DNA of 51,992 bases, from positions 1 through 51,992 of the forward strand of contig CAJTXP010000028.1 of the NCBI GenBank assembly GCA_910583615.1. The letters are read 5' to 3'. The DNA is from an uncultured Lachnospiraceae bacterium. GTDB taxonomy: Bacteria > Bacillota > Clostridia > Lachnospirales > Lachnospiraceae. The translations under genes and the position numbers were made by a program. Within the stretch, counting starts at the first letter, position 1; every line of letters begins with the position of its first letter. Shown here one piece after another: positions 1 through 6,695 of this stretch. Under the pieces are notes generated by a model that ran no database searches, was not told the origin of the DNA, and worked only from the letters and a program-made list of their open reading frames with translations.

Positions 1-140
1 TTTGCTTGATAATTCAAGCATTTGCACCAGTTTTATTGGTGGGAAAGTTGAGTAATTTATATATCTGGTATTTAAAAATTGCCGGAAAAGTATGATAAAC
101 GGCGCCCTGCGCTGCTCCCCTGCTTGTCCTTATCTTTGAA

Positions 141-178
141 ACTGCCTGCTTTCAGGACTTTCCTGAAAAGCAGGCAGT
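141..178 (-). terminator. Strong stem-loop downstream of the three-gene cluster
   Basis: Arms at 141-157 and 161-178 pair over about 16 bp with one bulged A and a 3-nt loop. It lies 19 nt past the stop of the leftward gene ending at 197, so it probably ends that transcript. The U-run on the minus strand is short. The rest of 1-196 holds only a small perfect hairpin at 3-20 (TGCTTGA / TCAAGCA) and no gene I can support. Confidence 0.6.
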
Positions 179-196
179 GATGTTTCTTTATCCTTA

Positions 197-778
197 TTAA
201 TTGTCCTTCCAATGGACACGATGATAAAAAAGATACCGCTCCAGCTCACTTCTGTACAGGTCCGCATTCTGATGAAATCCTGCGTGTTCCAGATTAGACG
301 CCCAGCCTTCATAATACTGTCTGAAGTTCATGGAAGAATTTACATTGTATCGACTGTTCAGCGCTTTCAGAGGAATCCCGCTGCTGGTCTTCACACTCCT
401 GTCCCCCTGCTGCGCCAGATGAACACGAAGCGCCGTCATCTCCGCAGGAGTCGCATTTCCCGGATCCACATCGTTCAAATGAATCTTTTTCACAAAGTCA
501 TTTCCCTGAATGTCTTTTCCCTCCACAAGCATCACCGGATCTTCCTCGGTGGAACTGTCATCATATTTCATATGAAGCTCCTGTCCGGTAACCGGACTGA
601 ACTCACTGTGCAGATACCCCATTTTTAAAGTCCCATGAAAGGTTCCGCCTTCGGCAGAGGACGACTGTCTGCCGGAAATACTTCCCCGAAACACATTTTC
701 TGTTATATTTCCGGAACCAAAGACGGACGAATATCCTGACACAGAAGTCAGGTTGCTCTGTAAACCCAATATACTCAT
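197..778 (-). CDS. Hypothetical protein (193 aa), last gene of a three-gene cluster
   Basis: I do not recognise this family. The protein is soluble, without signal peptide or membrane segment. It opens with a Ser/Gly/Asn-rich stretch (MSILGLQSNLTSVSGYSS) and continues with a mixed domain containing HMKYDDSSTEEDP, a valine/glutamate strand and a Tyr-rich C-terminus ending in YHRVHWKDN. The start at 778 follows a GGAGGAGAGAG ribosome site; an in-frame ATG ten codons upstream has none. It follows the 174-aa gene by 75 nt on the same strand and ends before a stem-loop terminator, so it is probably the last cistron. The N-terminus resembles those of the two neighbours (MSINGISG, MTIRTING) only in its short polar character. 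Function unknown. Confidence 0.75.
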   Translation of the reverse strand: MSILGLQSNLTSVSGYSSVFGSGNITENVFRGSISGRQSSSAEGGTFHGTLKMGYLHSEFSPVTGQELHMKYDDSSTEEDPVMLVEGKDIQGNDFVKKIHLNDVDPGNATPAEMTALRVHLAQQGDRSVKTSSGIPLKALNSRYNVNSSMNFRQYYEGWASNLEHAGFHQNADLYRSELERYLFYHRVHWKDN

Positions 779-853
779 ACTCTCTCCTCCTCTCATTTGA
801 TGAATCAAAAATCCGCATGTGCTGCATTGCTTTCCTGAAAGTGCGGTCCCGGC

Positions 854-1378
854 CTATGCGCTTAACTGTTCCAGAATCTCAAGGTATTTATTACAGTCCT
901 GAAAATACGTCGACTGGCTCACATCCACATCCGTAGAGGATTTCGCATACTCATACCAGTTTTTGTAAGCTGACAGGCCGCAGGTTCCGAACATCGCACC
1001 CAGGCCGCCCAGCGCACCGGGAAGATTCAGTCCGCTGTTCATCGAAGCGCTGCTTTTGGTCAGCGTCCCCTGGGTCTTTGTCGGATTGATCTTACTGACG
1101 TCCAGAGGAACGGCCCCGCAGTAGATGTCTCTGGCAGTGCTCCGGGTCATAATACCAGCCTCTACAAGCTCTCCCAGCAACGCCACCGTTTCTTCTCTGG
1201 ACATATTTCTCGAATTGTATTTCTTTTTGAGGGCATCCAGTTCTTCTTCCGACAGCTGGTCCCTCTTTGCACCTTCTACCCATTTTTCCGCCTGCTGCTG
1301 AAAATAGGACGGTTTGTATTCCACCTCATTGCGGGTTACTGCATAAATCTGAAAGCCATTGATCGTTCTGATTGTCAT
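854..1378 (-). CDS. Hypothetical protein (174 aa), middle gene of the cluster
   Basis: No family recognised. After MTIRTINGFQIYAVTR there is a charged helical part containing SEEELDALKKKY and SREETVALLGELVEAG, which looks like short helix-turn-helix packing. Next comes a Gly/Ala-rich stretch (LNLPGALGGLGAMFG) and a C-terminal amphipathic helix. There is no clear transmembrane segment. The start at 1378 follows GAGGAGGAG and lies just downstream of a 27-nt leader identical to that of the 481-aa gene, which is why I reject the longer reading frame that runs through the leader. It sits 67 nt after the 481-aa gene on the same strand. The shared leader suggests co-regulation or translation control by the same element. 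Function unknown. Confidence 0.75.
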   Translation of the reverse strand: MTIRTINGFQIYAVTRNEVEYKPSYFQQQAEKWVEGAKRDQLSEEELDALKKKYNSRNMSREETVALLGELVEAGIMTRSTARDIYCGAVPLDVSKINPTKTQGTLTKSSASMNSGLNLPGALGGLGAMFGTCGLSAYKNWYEYAKSSTDVDVSQSTYFQDCNKYLEILEQLSA

Positions 1379-1381
1379 AAC

Positions 1382-1408
1382 GATTCTCCTCCTCATACAT
1401 ATTAAAAT
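1382..1408 (-). repeat. 27-nt leader, copy 1 (identical to 2894-2920)
   Basis: The 27 bases directly upstream of the 174-aa gene are identical to those upstream of the 481-aa gene. On the minus strand the element runs from an AT-rich part (ATTTTAATATG) into the ribosome site GAGGAGGAGAATC. The downstream proteins are not similar, so the identity is confined to the leader. It could be a shared regulatory or translation-initiation element, or a relic of a local duplication. Confidence 0.8.
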
Positions 1409-1445
1409 TAATGCGCAGATTCTTTTTCCCGTGCCGGATAAAAAG

Positions 1446-2891
1446 TTATGCAAAAACATTCATTTCATAATCTCCCGAACTGCCGAACAGCAGTTTGACA
1501 GTCGTACTGCCGCCTGCTTCCAGGCTGCCAAGGAAACGGTCGATGGACTTCCGGTATTTTTCATACATACAGTCTTCTCCTTTGATCCCTGTGTATTTTG
1601 ACCGGTCAAAAAAGCGATCCCATTTGTATTTGTCCAAATAGTTTCCGGTAGCGCCGGCCCTCTGTGAGAAATTCCTTTCAAAAGCCGACTGCGCCTGCTT
1701 CGCTCCTTTGGCAAAGGCGTCCAGAATATCCCCGGACTGCCGGTACTGCGCCATGGTATACTCATAGACTGCCGAGATCTCTCCCCGGTCCAGGCGGTTC
1801 TTCAGCGGAGTGGAAAATTTCGCGGCATCCTCCCTTAACTTCTGTTCCAGCAGGTCTGTGTATTTCCTCTTGTAATTCTGAAACGTATCCTGCAGAAGAT
1901 CCTGCATGTTCCGGCTCAGTCCGCCGTGTCCGGCCAGATAGTCCGTCTTCATTCCCTGCACCGCCAGATCAAGGCCCATGCGCTGCTCATTGTCAGACCA
2001 GAACGCTCCCTGTTTATCCAGACGTTCCCGGCACTCCGCCGCATAGAGCCCGGCAGTCTCCAGATCATGAAGCGTATGCCCGGCGGCTTCTGTCTGCCGG
2101 GATGCGCCGTCCTGTGCGGTCAGATCTTCCCGCAGACGCGCCGCCATATAGCCGTCGTCCTGCTGAAGCCATCCTGCCGTCTCTTCCCGAAGAGCGGCGT
2201 AAGTATCGCTTTGCCGCAGATGTTCTTCATACTGCGCGATCCGCTGATCGATTCCGGAAGACAGGCTCTGGGCAAGTTCCTTCTTTGCCCCGGAATATCC
2301 GTATTCCTCATAAAAATTTCCGATGGAATCGGAATAAGAGTCCACCAGCGTCTGTTTCGTACGGTCCATAACCGCTTCCAGCCTGGACAGCTGCTGCTCT
2401 TTCTCCTCGCCCGAACTGTTCTGTTCGATCCGTTCCCTCAGAACCGCACAGCGGGACGCAATATAGTCGATCTTTGTATTCAAATGCTCGGCGTTGCTGA
2501 AATCCACTTCCATGTTCCGAAAATCCGATTCCACGCCCCGCCAGTCAATCCCGTCTCCCAGACCTTCCTGCTCCAGTTTCTGCCGGTATGCTTCCAGTTC
2601 TTCCTCCGGAACGCTTTTCGCAAGATAATTCCACGGATCTCCGGTCACCACCACTTTTCCGTCCACGATCTTCATGGAATCCCGGTACTGCTTCCCATAC
2701 TGATTCCATAAAGCGTCCTCCTCCGTATAATGCGTTTTTGACACGATCCGGTCCTCTTCTTTTTGAATTACCGCCCATGGTTCCGCCTCATAGACGGACC
2801 TGCATCCGGCGGTCATGGCAGAAACAATCTTTCCTGTGCGGCCTGCCATGTGAAAATACGAAAGACCTCCTGATATTCCATTGATACTCAT
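1446..2891 (-). CDS. Hypothetical helical protein (481 aa), first of the three unknown genes
   Basis: No family recognised. The protein is long, hydrophilic and rich in Glu, Gln, Arg and Tyr, with extended predicted helices (for example RERIEQNSSGEEKEQQLSRL and DLLEQKLREDAAKF), suggesting a coiled-coil or spectrin-like rod. It has no signal peptide; the N-terminus MSINGISGGLSYFHMAGRTG resembles the start of secreted flagellar-type proteins only superficially. The C-terminus contains a Gly/Ser patch ending in YEMNVFA. The start at 2891 is set by GAGGAGGAG within the shared 27-nt leader. It follows a small membrane protein gene by 50 nt, so the four genes from 3349 to 197 may be one transcript. 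A role at the cell surface or in a filament is only a guess. Confidence 0.75.
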   Translation of the reverse strand: MSINGISGGLSYFHMAGRTGKIVSAMTAGCRSVYEAEPWAVIQKEEDRIVSKTHYTEEDALWNQYGKQYRDSMKIVDGKVVVTGDPWNYLAKSVPEEELEAYRQKLEQEGLGDGIDWRGVESDFRNMEVDFSNAEHLNTKIDYIASRCAVLRERIEQNSSGEEKEQQLSRLEAVMDRTKQTLVDSYSDSIGNFYEEYGYSGAKKELAQSLSSGIDQRIAQYEEHLRQSDTYAALREETAGWLQQDDGYMAARLREDLTAQDGASRQTEAAGHTLHDLETAGLYAAECRERLDKQGAFWSDNEQRMGLDLAVQGMKTDYLAGHGGLSRNMQDLLQDTFQNYKRKYTDLLEQKLREDAAKFSTPLKNRLDRGEISAVYEYTMAQYRQSGDILDAFAKGAKQAQSAFERNFSQRAGATGNYLDKYKWDRFFDRSKYTGIKGEDCMYEKYRKSIDRFLGSLEAGGSTTVKLLFGSSGDYEMNVFA

Positions 2892-2893
2892 AT

Positions 2894-2920
2894 GATTCTC
2901 CTCCTCATACATATTAAAAT
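2894..2920 (-). repeat. 27-nt leader, copy 2 (identical to 1382-1408)
   Basis: Exact match over 27 bases to the leader of the 174-aa gene, placed the same way relative to the start codon (2-3 nt from the ATG). It carries the GAGGAGGAG ribosome site. Confidence 0.8.
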
Positions 2921-2941
2921 AAACGCCTGCAAATGAAACTC

Positions 2942-3349
2942 TTACGTTATCATCTTTTTCACATTAATTCCGACAGAAAGACATATGAAAACGACGCTTA
3001 TATAAAATCCTTCCGCATAGCTTTGATAACAGACAAACAGCTGCGACCAGAATAAAACACCAGAAACCTGATACATGAACGCAGGAAAAATCATGAAATA
3101 CATCAGCAGTACAAGCTGCGCAGCCACTGCGAGAAACCGCGCACATTTATCCCGGTCGGCCACAGCCTGAATCATGATGACCAGAATATATAAAGCAGCT
3201 ATCCTGAAATAATCATGTACCATCACGGTTATCCCTTTAAAATCATTTACAGCAGAGATCGAAGTTTTATACCATCTGACCGGAAAAAGAAAAATGATAC
3301 AAAGCAGTAAAAATAAGCTTAAATTATTTTTCAAATATTTCATGATCAT
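2942..3349 (-). CDS. Small four-helix membrane protein (135 aa)
   Basis: After MIMKYLKNN the protein has four hydrophobic stretches: LSLFLLLCIIFLFPV, FRIAALYILVIMIQAV, FLAVAAQLVLLMYFMIFPAF, and FYISVVFICLSVGI. This is a small polytopic membrane protein of no recognised family. The start at 3349 follows AAAGGAGTGTGTA; a longer frame upstream lacks a ribosome site. It lies 50 nt upstream of the 481-aa unknown gene and about 150 nt downstream of the BlaR1-like gene on the same strand, so it may belong to either transcript. If the BlaI/BlaR1 pair controls a local target, this gene and the three after it are the nearest candidates; that is inference only. Confidence 0.7.
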   Translation of the reverse strand: MIMKYLKNNLSLFLLLCIIFLFPVRWYKTSISAVNDFKGITVMVHDYFRIAALYILVIMIQAVADRDKCARFLAVAAQLVLLMYFMIFPAFMYQVSGVLFWSQLFVCYQSYAEGFYISVVFICLSVGINVKKMIT

Positions 3350-3500
3350 TACACACTCCTTTCGTTTTATCCAGATATGGTCTGTAAGATTTTCATGTGG
3401 GCATGATCGTTTTCCACCTGCTCCAATGAAGGCGCTTCCGTTTTTTCGGTAAAATATTATCAAAGAAATTCAGCATGACCTGTAGTCAGCAGCCAAAAAT

Positions 3501-4898
3501 CTACAACCAACATGAAATCTCTACATACGCTTCAGTATGGTTGGGATTTTCCGTAAATATTTTGTACCTTCCGTCCTGATCCACTGAAAAACTCCACACT
3601 GTCGTACCGGAACCAATAATATATCTCCTCGTTCCATCCGGTTCCACAATCCCGGCTCTGACCTCTTGACCTGCAGATTCTGCTGAAACGACCATTGTAA
3701 TGTCTCTGGGGAAATATATCTCAAAAGAAGGGGTCGTTCTTACGGCATTGGCTTCCACCGTCCAGTCGATTGCCACCAGATGGTCCTGGATCAGCAGGGA
3801 TGAGGTATTGACAATCTCCATCACTTCCCCTTCCTCTGCTACCCAGCTGTCATCCGGTTCTTCATAATATTCGATATATATCTTCTGTTCCCCCTGATCC
3901 TCGTTTTCCGCCACCGTTGCCCTGTACAGCGCCTCATACCCTTTGATCACTCCGGTGTCGGCTGCATATACAACCGCAGTTCCCAGGAAGAGGCATGCCG
4001 CGATCCATATAACTGCCATGGTACGGCGAATCTGTTTTTTGCTTTGCCTGTTTTTCATGTTTTCAATTCTTCTTAAAACGTCGCACCTGTTTTCCGCGGC
4101 CGTCGCCTGCGTCAGATGCATCCTTTCCGCACCCTGCAAAGCCGTTTTCAGCAGGGTCCGTATATATCTGCCCATATCTTCCTCCCGGCAGACCTCTTCA
4201 TCCACATAATCTTCGCTGAGTCTTCGGTATTCCTCGCTGATCTTCCCGCATGTGAACCACGGGCAGAACCAGCAGAAAATCCGAAGCAGGAGCAGCAGCC
4301 TCCGTATCCATATATCTCCATGCCTGTAATGATACAGTTCATGGCGAAAGATGATCCGCAGCTCTTCCTCTTCCAGGGGTTCCGTCCCCAGATACAGCCT
4401 GGTGCGGAAAAATCCTCCGATGGCCGGCGTCAGCCGCTCCCCCCGGCAGACCGGAATCCGTCGCCGGATCCCCATGATTTTGCCAAGCTGCCGGAGGACC
4501 CGGACCTCACTTTGATTTTCCGGAACAACCACACCCTTTACCGGGCACTCCCGGTATAATTCCCTTCCGCAGCGGGCCGCAGATACGAGGACGCCCAGGA
4601 GCCAGACGGCGGCGGTTCCGAAAGCCGCCCGCATAAGGAACCCGGTGCCGTTCATAAAATTACCGTTCCAGGAACCGTCAAAATCTCTGAAATGCAGATA
4701 CATCAGCGTATAAGCGGCCGGCACGCAGAAACAGAGAATCACACCCTGCAGTCCCCGGTGCAGATACCGGACCGAACGGCGGTCTTTCCACAGCCGGACG
4801 GTCAGACGCCAGATCAGATATGCGGCGGCACCCGTCAAAAAATTAAAAAGCAGCAGGATATCCAGCCGGATCCAAATCTCATTCATCCATATATTCAT
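3501..4898 (-). CDS. BlaR1/MecR1-type M56 membrane metalloprotease
   Basis: This is an integral membrane zinc protease that senses an envelope signal and relieves repression by its partner repressor. Hydrophobic helices lie near residues 13-30, 51-72, 90-107 and 205-220, and another near 295-312 precedes the extracellular part. The zinc-binding motif is HELYH (in FRHELYHYRHGDIW), followed by a downstream acidic SEDYVDEE region, as in peptidase family M56. The C-terminal extracellular part of about 150 residues lacks the penicillin-binding transpeptidase motifs (no SxxK/KTG) of true BlaR1, so the ligand need not be a beta-lactam. The gene overlaps the 3' end of the repressor gene by 20 nt, implying translational coupling. 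No beta-lactamase gene is in the window. Confidence 0.88.
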   Translation of the reverse strand: MNIWMNEIWIRLDILLLFNFLTGAAAYLIWRLTVRLWKDRRSVRYLHRGLQGVILCFCVPAAYTLMYLHFRDFDGSWNGNFMNGTGFLMRAAFGTAAVWLLGVLVSAARCGRELYRECPVKGVVVPENQSEVRVLRQLGKIMGIRRRIPVCRGERLTPAIGGFFRTRLYLGTEPLEEEELRIIFRHELYHYRHGDIWIRRLLLLLRIFCWFCPWFTCGKISEEYRRLSEDYVDEEVCREEDMGRYIRTLLKTALQGAERMHLTQATAAENRCDVLRRIENMKNRQSKKQIRRTMAVIWIAACLFLGTAVVYAADTGVIKGYEALYRATVAENEDQGEQKIYIEYYEEPDDSWVAEEGEVMEIVNTSSLLIQDHLVAIDWTVEANAVRTTPSFEIYFPRDITMVVSAESAGQEVRAGIVEPDGTRRYIIGSGTTVWSFSVDQDGRYKIFTENPNHTEAYVEISCWL

Positions 4899-5259
4899 CC
4901 AGAAGCTCCTTCATTTTCTTTACATCTTCTTTTGTAAGGTCAGAGGTTTCCACAAGGGAAGCCAGCATGCCGACGCCGGAACCCCGGTACCACTGCTTCT
5001 GAAAGCTGTGAAGCTTCTGATCCCGGTAATCATCCATATTGATTTCCGGATGCCACTGATGGGAGTGATGCTTTTTATAACGGCTGACCAGCCCTCTGTT
5101 CAGCAGATTTTTCATGAATGTGGCGACGGCGTTGTTGGCATAGTCCTTCCCGTAATGCTCCCTCAGACGCTCTGTGATCTCATAGACCGTCAGATCCTCT
5201 CCCGATTCCCACAGACACTGCATGATGACTTCTTCTGCCGGCGTCATCTGTTTTTCCAT
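4879..5259 (-). CDS. BlaI/MecI/CopY-family transcriptional repressor
   Basis: A winged-helix repressor (126 aa, usual size for the family) that binds a palindrome as a dimer and is cleaved or released when the M56 partner is activated. The N-terminal wHTH is recognisable from TPAEEVIMQCLWESGEDLTV and the segment YANNAVATFMKNLLNRGLV, with the family's typical T-V-xT-hxxRL-hxKG layout. The C-terminal helices form the dimerisation region. The start at 5259 follows GGAGGTGCGCGAAC. It is the first gene of the pair, preceded by a near-consensus promoter overlapped by a palindrome, so autoregulation is expected. Confidence 0.9.
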   Translation of the reverse strand: MEKQMTPAEEVIMQCLWESGEDLTVYEITERLREHYGKDYANNAVATFMKNLLNRGLVSRYKKHHSHQWHPEINMDDYRDQKLHSFQKQWYRGSGVGMLASLVETSDLTKEDVKKMKELLDEYMDE

Positions 5260-5322
5260 GTTCGCGCACCTCCTTGTCAGACTTTCAGTTCAATAATTGT
5301 TTATATTTTTTCAATAGATATT

Positions 5323-5335
5323 TACTTTTTTAGTA
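5323..5335. promoter_or_regulatory. Candidate BlaI operator palindrome
   Basis: TACT-TTTTT-AGTA is a perfect 4+4 bp dyad around a 5-nt T-tract. It overlaps the -10 element (5332-5337) of the blaI-like promoter, the expected position for a repressor site. BlaI-family operators are short TAC.../...GTA dyads, so the match is plausible but not proven. Confidence 0.6.
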
Positions 5336-5360
5336 TAAAATAAGGCAGAAGGACTGTCAA
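5332..5360 (-). promoter_or_regulatory. Sigma-A promoter of the blaI/blaR1-like pair
   Basis: On the minus strand TTGACA (5355-5360), a 17-bp spacer and TATACT (5332-5337) match the vegetative consensus at 11 of 12 positions. It reads into the repressor gene starting at 5259. Confidence 0.8.
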
Positions 5361-5409
5361 GAGTGTTTCTCTGTCAAAAATCCTCCGAAACCTTTTGCTG
5401 AATTCTTTT

Positions 5410-6024
5410 CTATTTTGGGTAATAGGACTCCCGAAACAGTTCTCTTTGCTCCAGCAGAATATGCGACAGCCTGTCATAAGCTTTTCTTAAAAGCTCCGCG
5501 CGTTTTTCGTTCTTCTCTTTTTCCATCTGGCGTCCGATCTCCCGGTATGTTTTTTCCAGCTCTTCTGCCAGCCACGCCGAATTATGTATGGGATGCTTCA
5601 GTTTCAGCCGCCGGATCATATCCTGCCCTTTGATGTCATCCGAACAGATACTTCCCATTTCGTCCCTGTAAAATATCTGATTCATTTCTGTACTTCCCGG
5701 ATCATAATACAGTTCGTTACTCACAGACGGCTTTGAAATATCTCCTTTAAAGCTTCTGCCTTTGGCCCGATTACACTTTGGACAGCTGTATACAAGGTTG
5801 CGGTAATCTGTTTCCAGACTGTCCCTTTTCCCTTTAAATTCTGCCCTCGGCACAAAATGATCAATCTGAAAGGGAAGCGGTGCGATCAGTTTATCATTCA
5901 GATTACAATAACCGCAGTGTCCATGAAAATCTTCTGATAATGCTTTTCTGTATTTCTGAACCTGTTTTTTCTGCTCTGTACAGGTACGCTCTACCGCGTC
6001 GTACCTAAACCTGCTCTTCTTCAT
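5410..6024 (-). CDS. PtuB-like HNH endonuclease (effector candidate)
   Basis: A 204-aa protein with a zinc-structured HNH nuclease domain. It has C37-x2-C40 (HCGYCN), the active-site IDHFVPR (D55-H56), N76 in NLVYSC, and C81-x2-C84-N85 (CPKCNRAKG). These match the HNH fold used by Septu PtuB and other phage-defence nucleases. The remaining 110 residues are helical and charged, without a second known domain. It is the last gene of the four-gene operon. Its ATG overlaps the receiver gene by 20 nt, so translation is coupled. I infer that it cuts DNA (or another nucleic acid) when the upstream ATPase/receiver pair signals infection or unmodified DNA. No terminator is evident between it and the blaI promoter. 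Confidence 0.85.
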   Translation of the reverse strand: MKKSRFRYDAVERTCTEQKKQVQKYRKALSEDFHGHCGYCNLNDKLIAPLPFQIDHFVPRAEFKGKRDSLETDYRNLVYSCPKCNRAKGRSFKGDISKPSVSNELYYDPGSTEMNQIFYRDEMGSICSDDIKGQDMIRRLKLKHPIHNSAWLAEELEKTYREIGRQMEKEKNEKRAELLRKAYDRLSHILLEQRELFRESYYPK

Positions 6025-6694
6025 CTGTCTTCAACAACTCCCTGTATTCGCGAAGGATTCCAAGAACCTCCTGGTATTCCTGAACCGGAAAAATTCTTTC
6101 AACAGGCATCAAATGCGTTGGAGTGAATTTCTGCAGCTCTGTCTCCACCCGAATGAGCTCACTGATCTGATCCATACTGCTTTTCTCCTCTGCGCTGCGT
6201 TCATTCATCTTCTGAAGAATTCTGTCCCTTTCAACCTCAAGCCCTGCTCTTAACTGACAATACCGGTCCATATTCAAAAATACGTTTTCAACCATTTTTT
6301 CAGAATTTTCGTCATCTGGATTCAAGAAAACCTCTTTATGATACACCTTGTCTGCATCTGTGGCCTTCGACTTTTTTCCATCCTCTACCACATTTGTCAG
6401 GATCACCATGGGAAATTCTGACAGTTCTTCCCGTATGGTTTTTATAATCTCAGACCCTTCCACCGACAAGTTGACCGTGTTTAATTTATAATCTACAAAC
6501 AATGTATGAATGAGGCCCTCTTCAATATCGCCCAGAACTTCTCTCAGAATCTCATTCTGCTCATCCTTTCCATCTGCTATAAAATATTCTTTATATGCTA
6601 CCGCTCCTCCCTTCTTCTTCAAATATTCCGCCAGTACAAGCTTAATCTGGGGAACGACCGCTCTGTCATCCTCTATAATACCGATTGTATTCAT
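6005..6694 (-). CDS. Stand-alone response-regulator receiver protein
   Basis: The first 125 residues form a complete CheY-like receiver: acidic pair D9-D10 (IIEDD), phospho-acceptor D68 (LFVDYK), T100 (VILTN) and K120 (YHKE). About 105 C-terminal residues are helical (coiled coil around LEVERDRILQKMNERS) and hold no recognisable DNA-binding output domain, so it probably acts by protein contact. It starts 1 nt after the GHKL ATPase stop codon and its 3' end overlaps the HNH gene, placing it between sensor and effector. By family knowledge the D68 acceptor would be phosphorylated by a histidine kinase; the C-terminal kinase-like module of the preceding gene is the obvious donor. Unusual for a two-component pair, it sits inside a methyltransferase-nuclease operon. 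Confidence 0.85.
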   Translation of the reverse strand: MNTIGIIEDDRAVVPQIKLVLAEYLKKKGGAVAYKEYFIADGKDEQNEILREVLGDIEEGLIHTLFVDYKLNTVNLSVEGSEIIKTIREELSEFPMVILTNVVEDGKKSKATDADKVYHKEVFLNPDDENSEKMVENVFLNMDRYCQLRAGLEVERDRILQKMNERSAEEKSSMDQISELIRVETELQKFTPTHLMPVERIFPVQEYQEVLGILREYRELLKTDEEEQV

Positions 6695-6695
6695 T

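Noticed and set aside
3501..5259. Beta-lactam resistance locus
   Set aside because: The sensor lacks a penicillin-binding domain, and no beta-lactamase or PBP gene is adjacent; only the regulatory pair is present.
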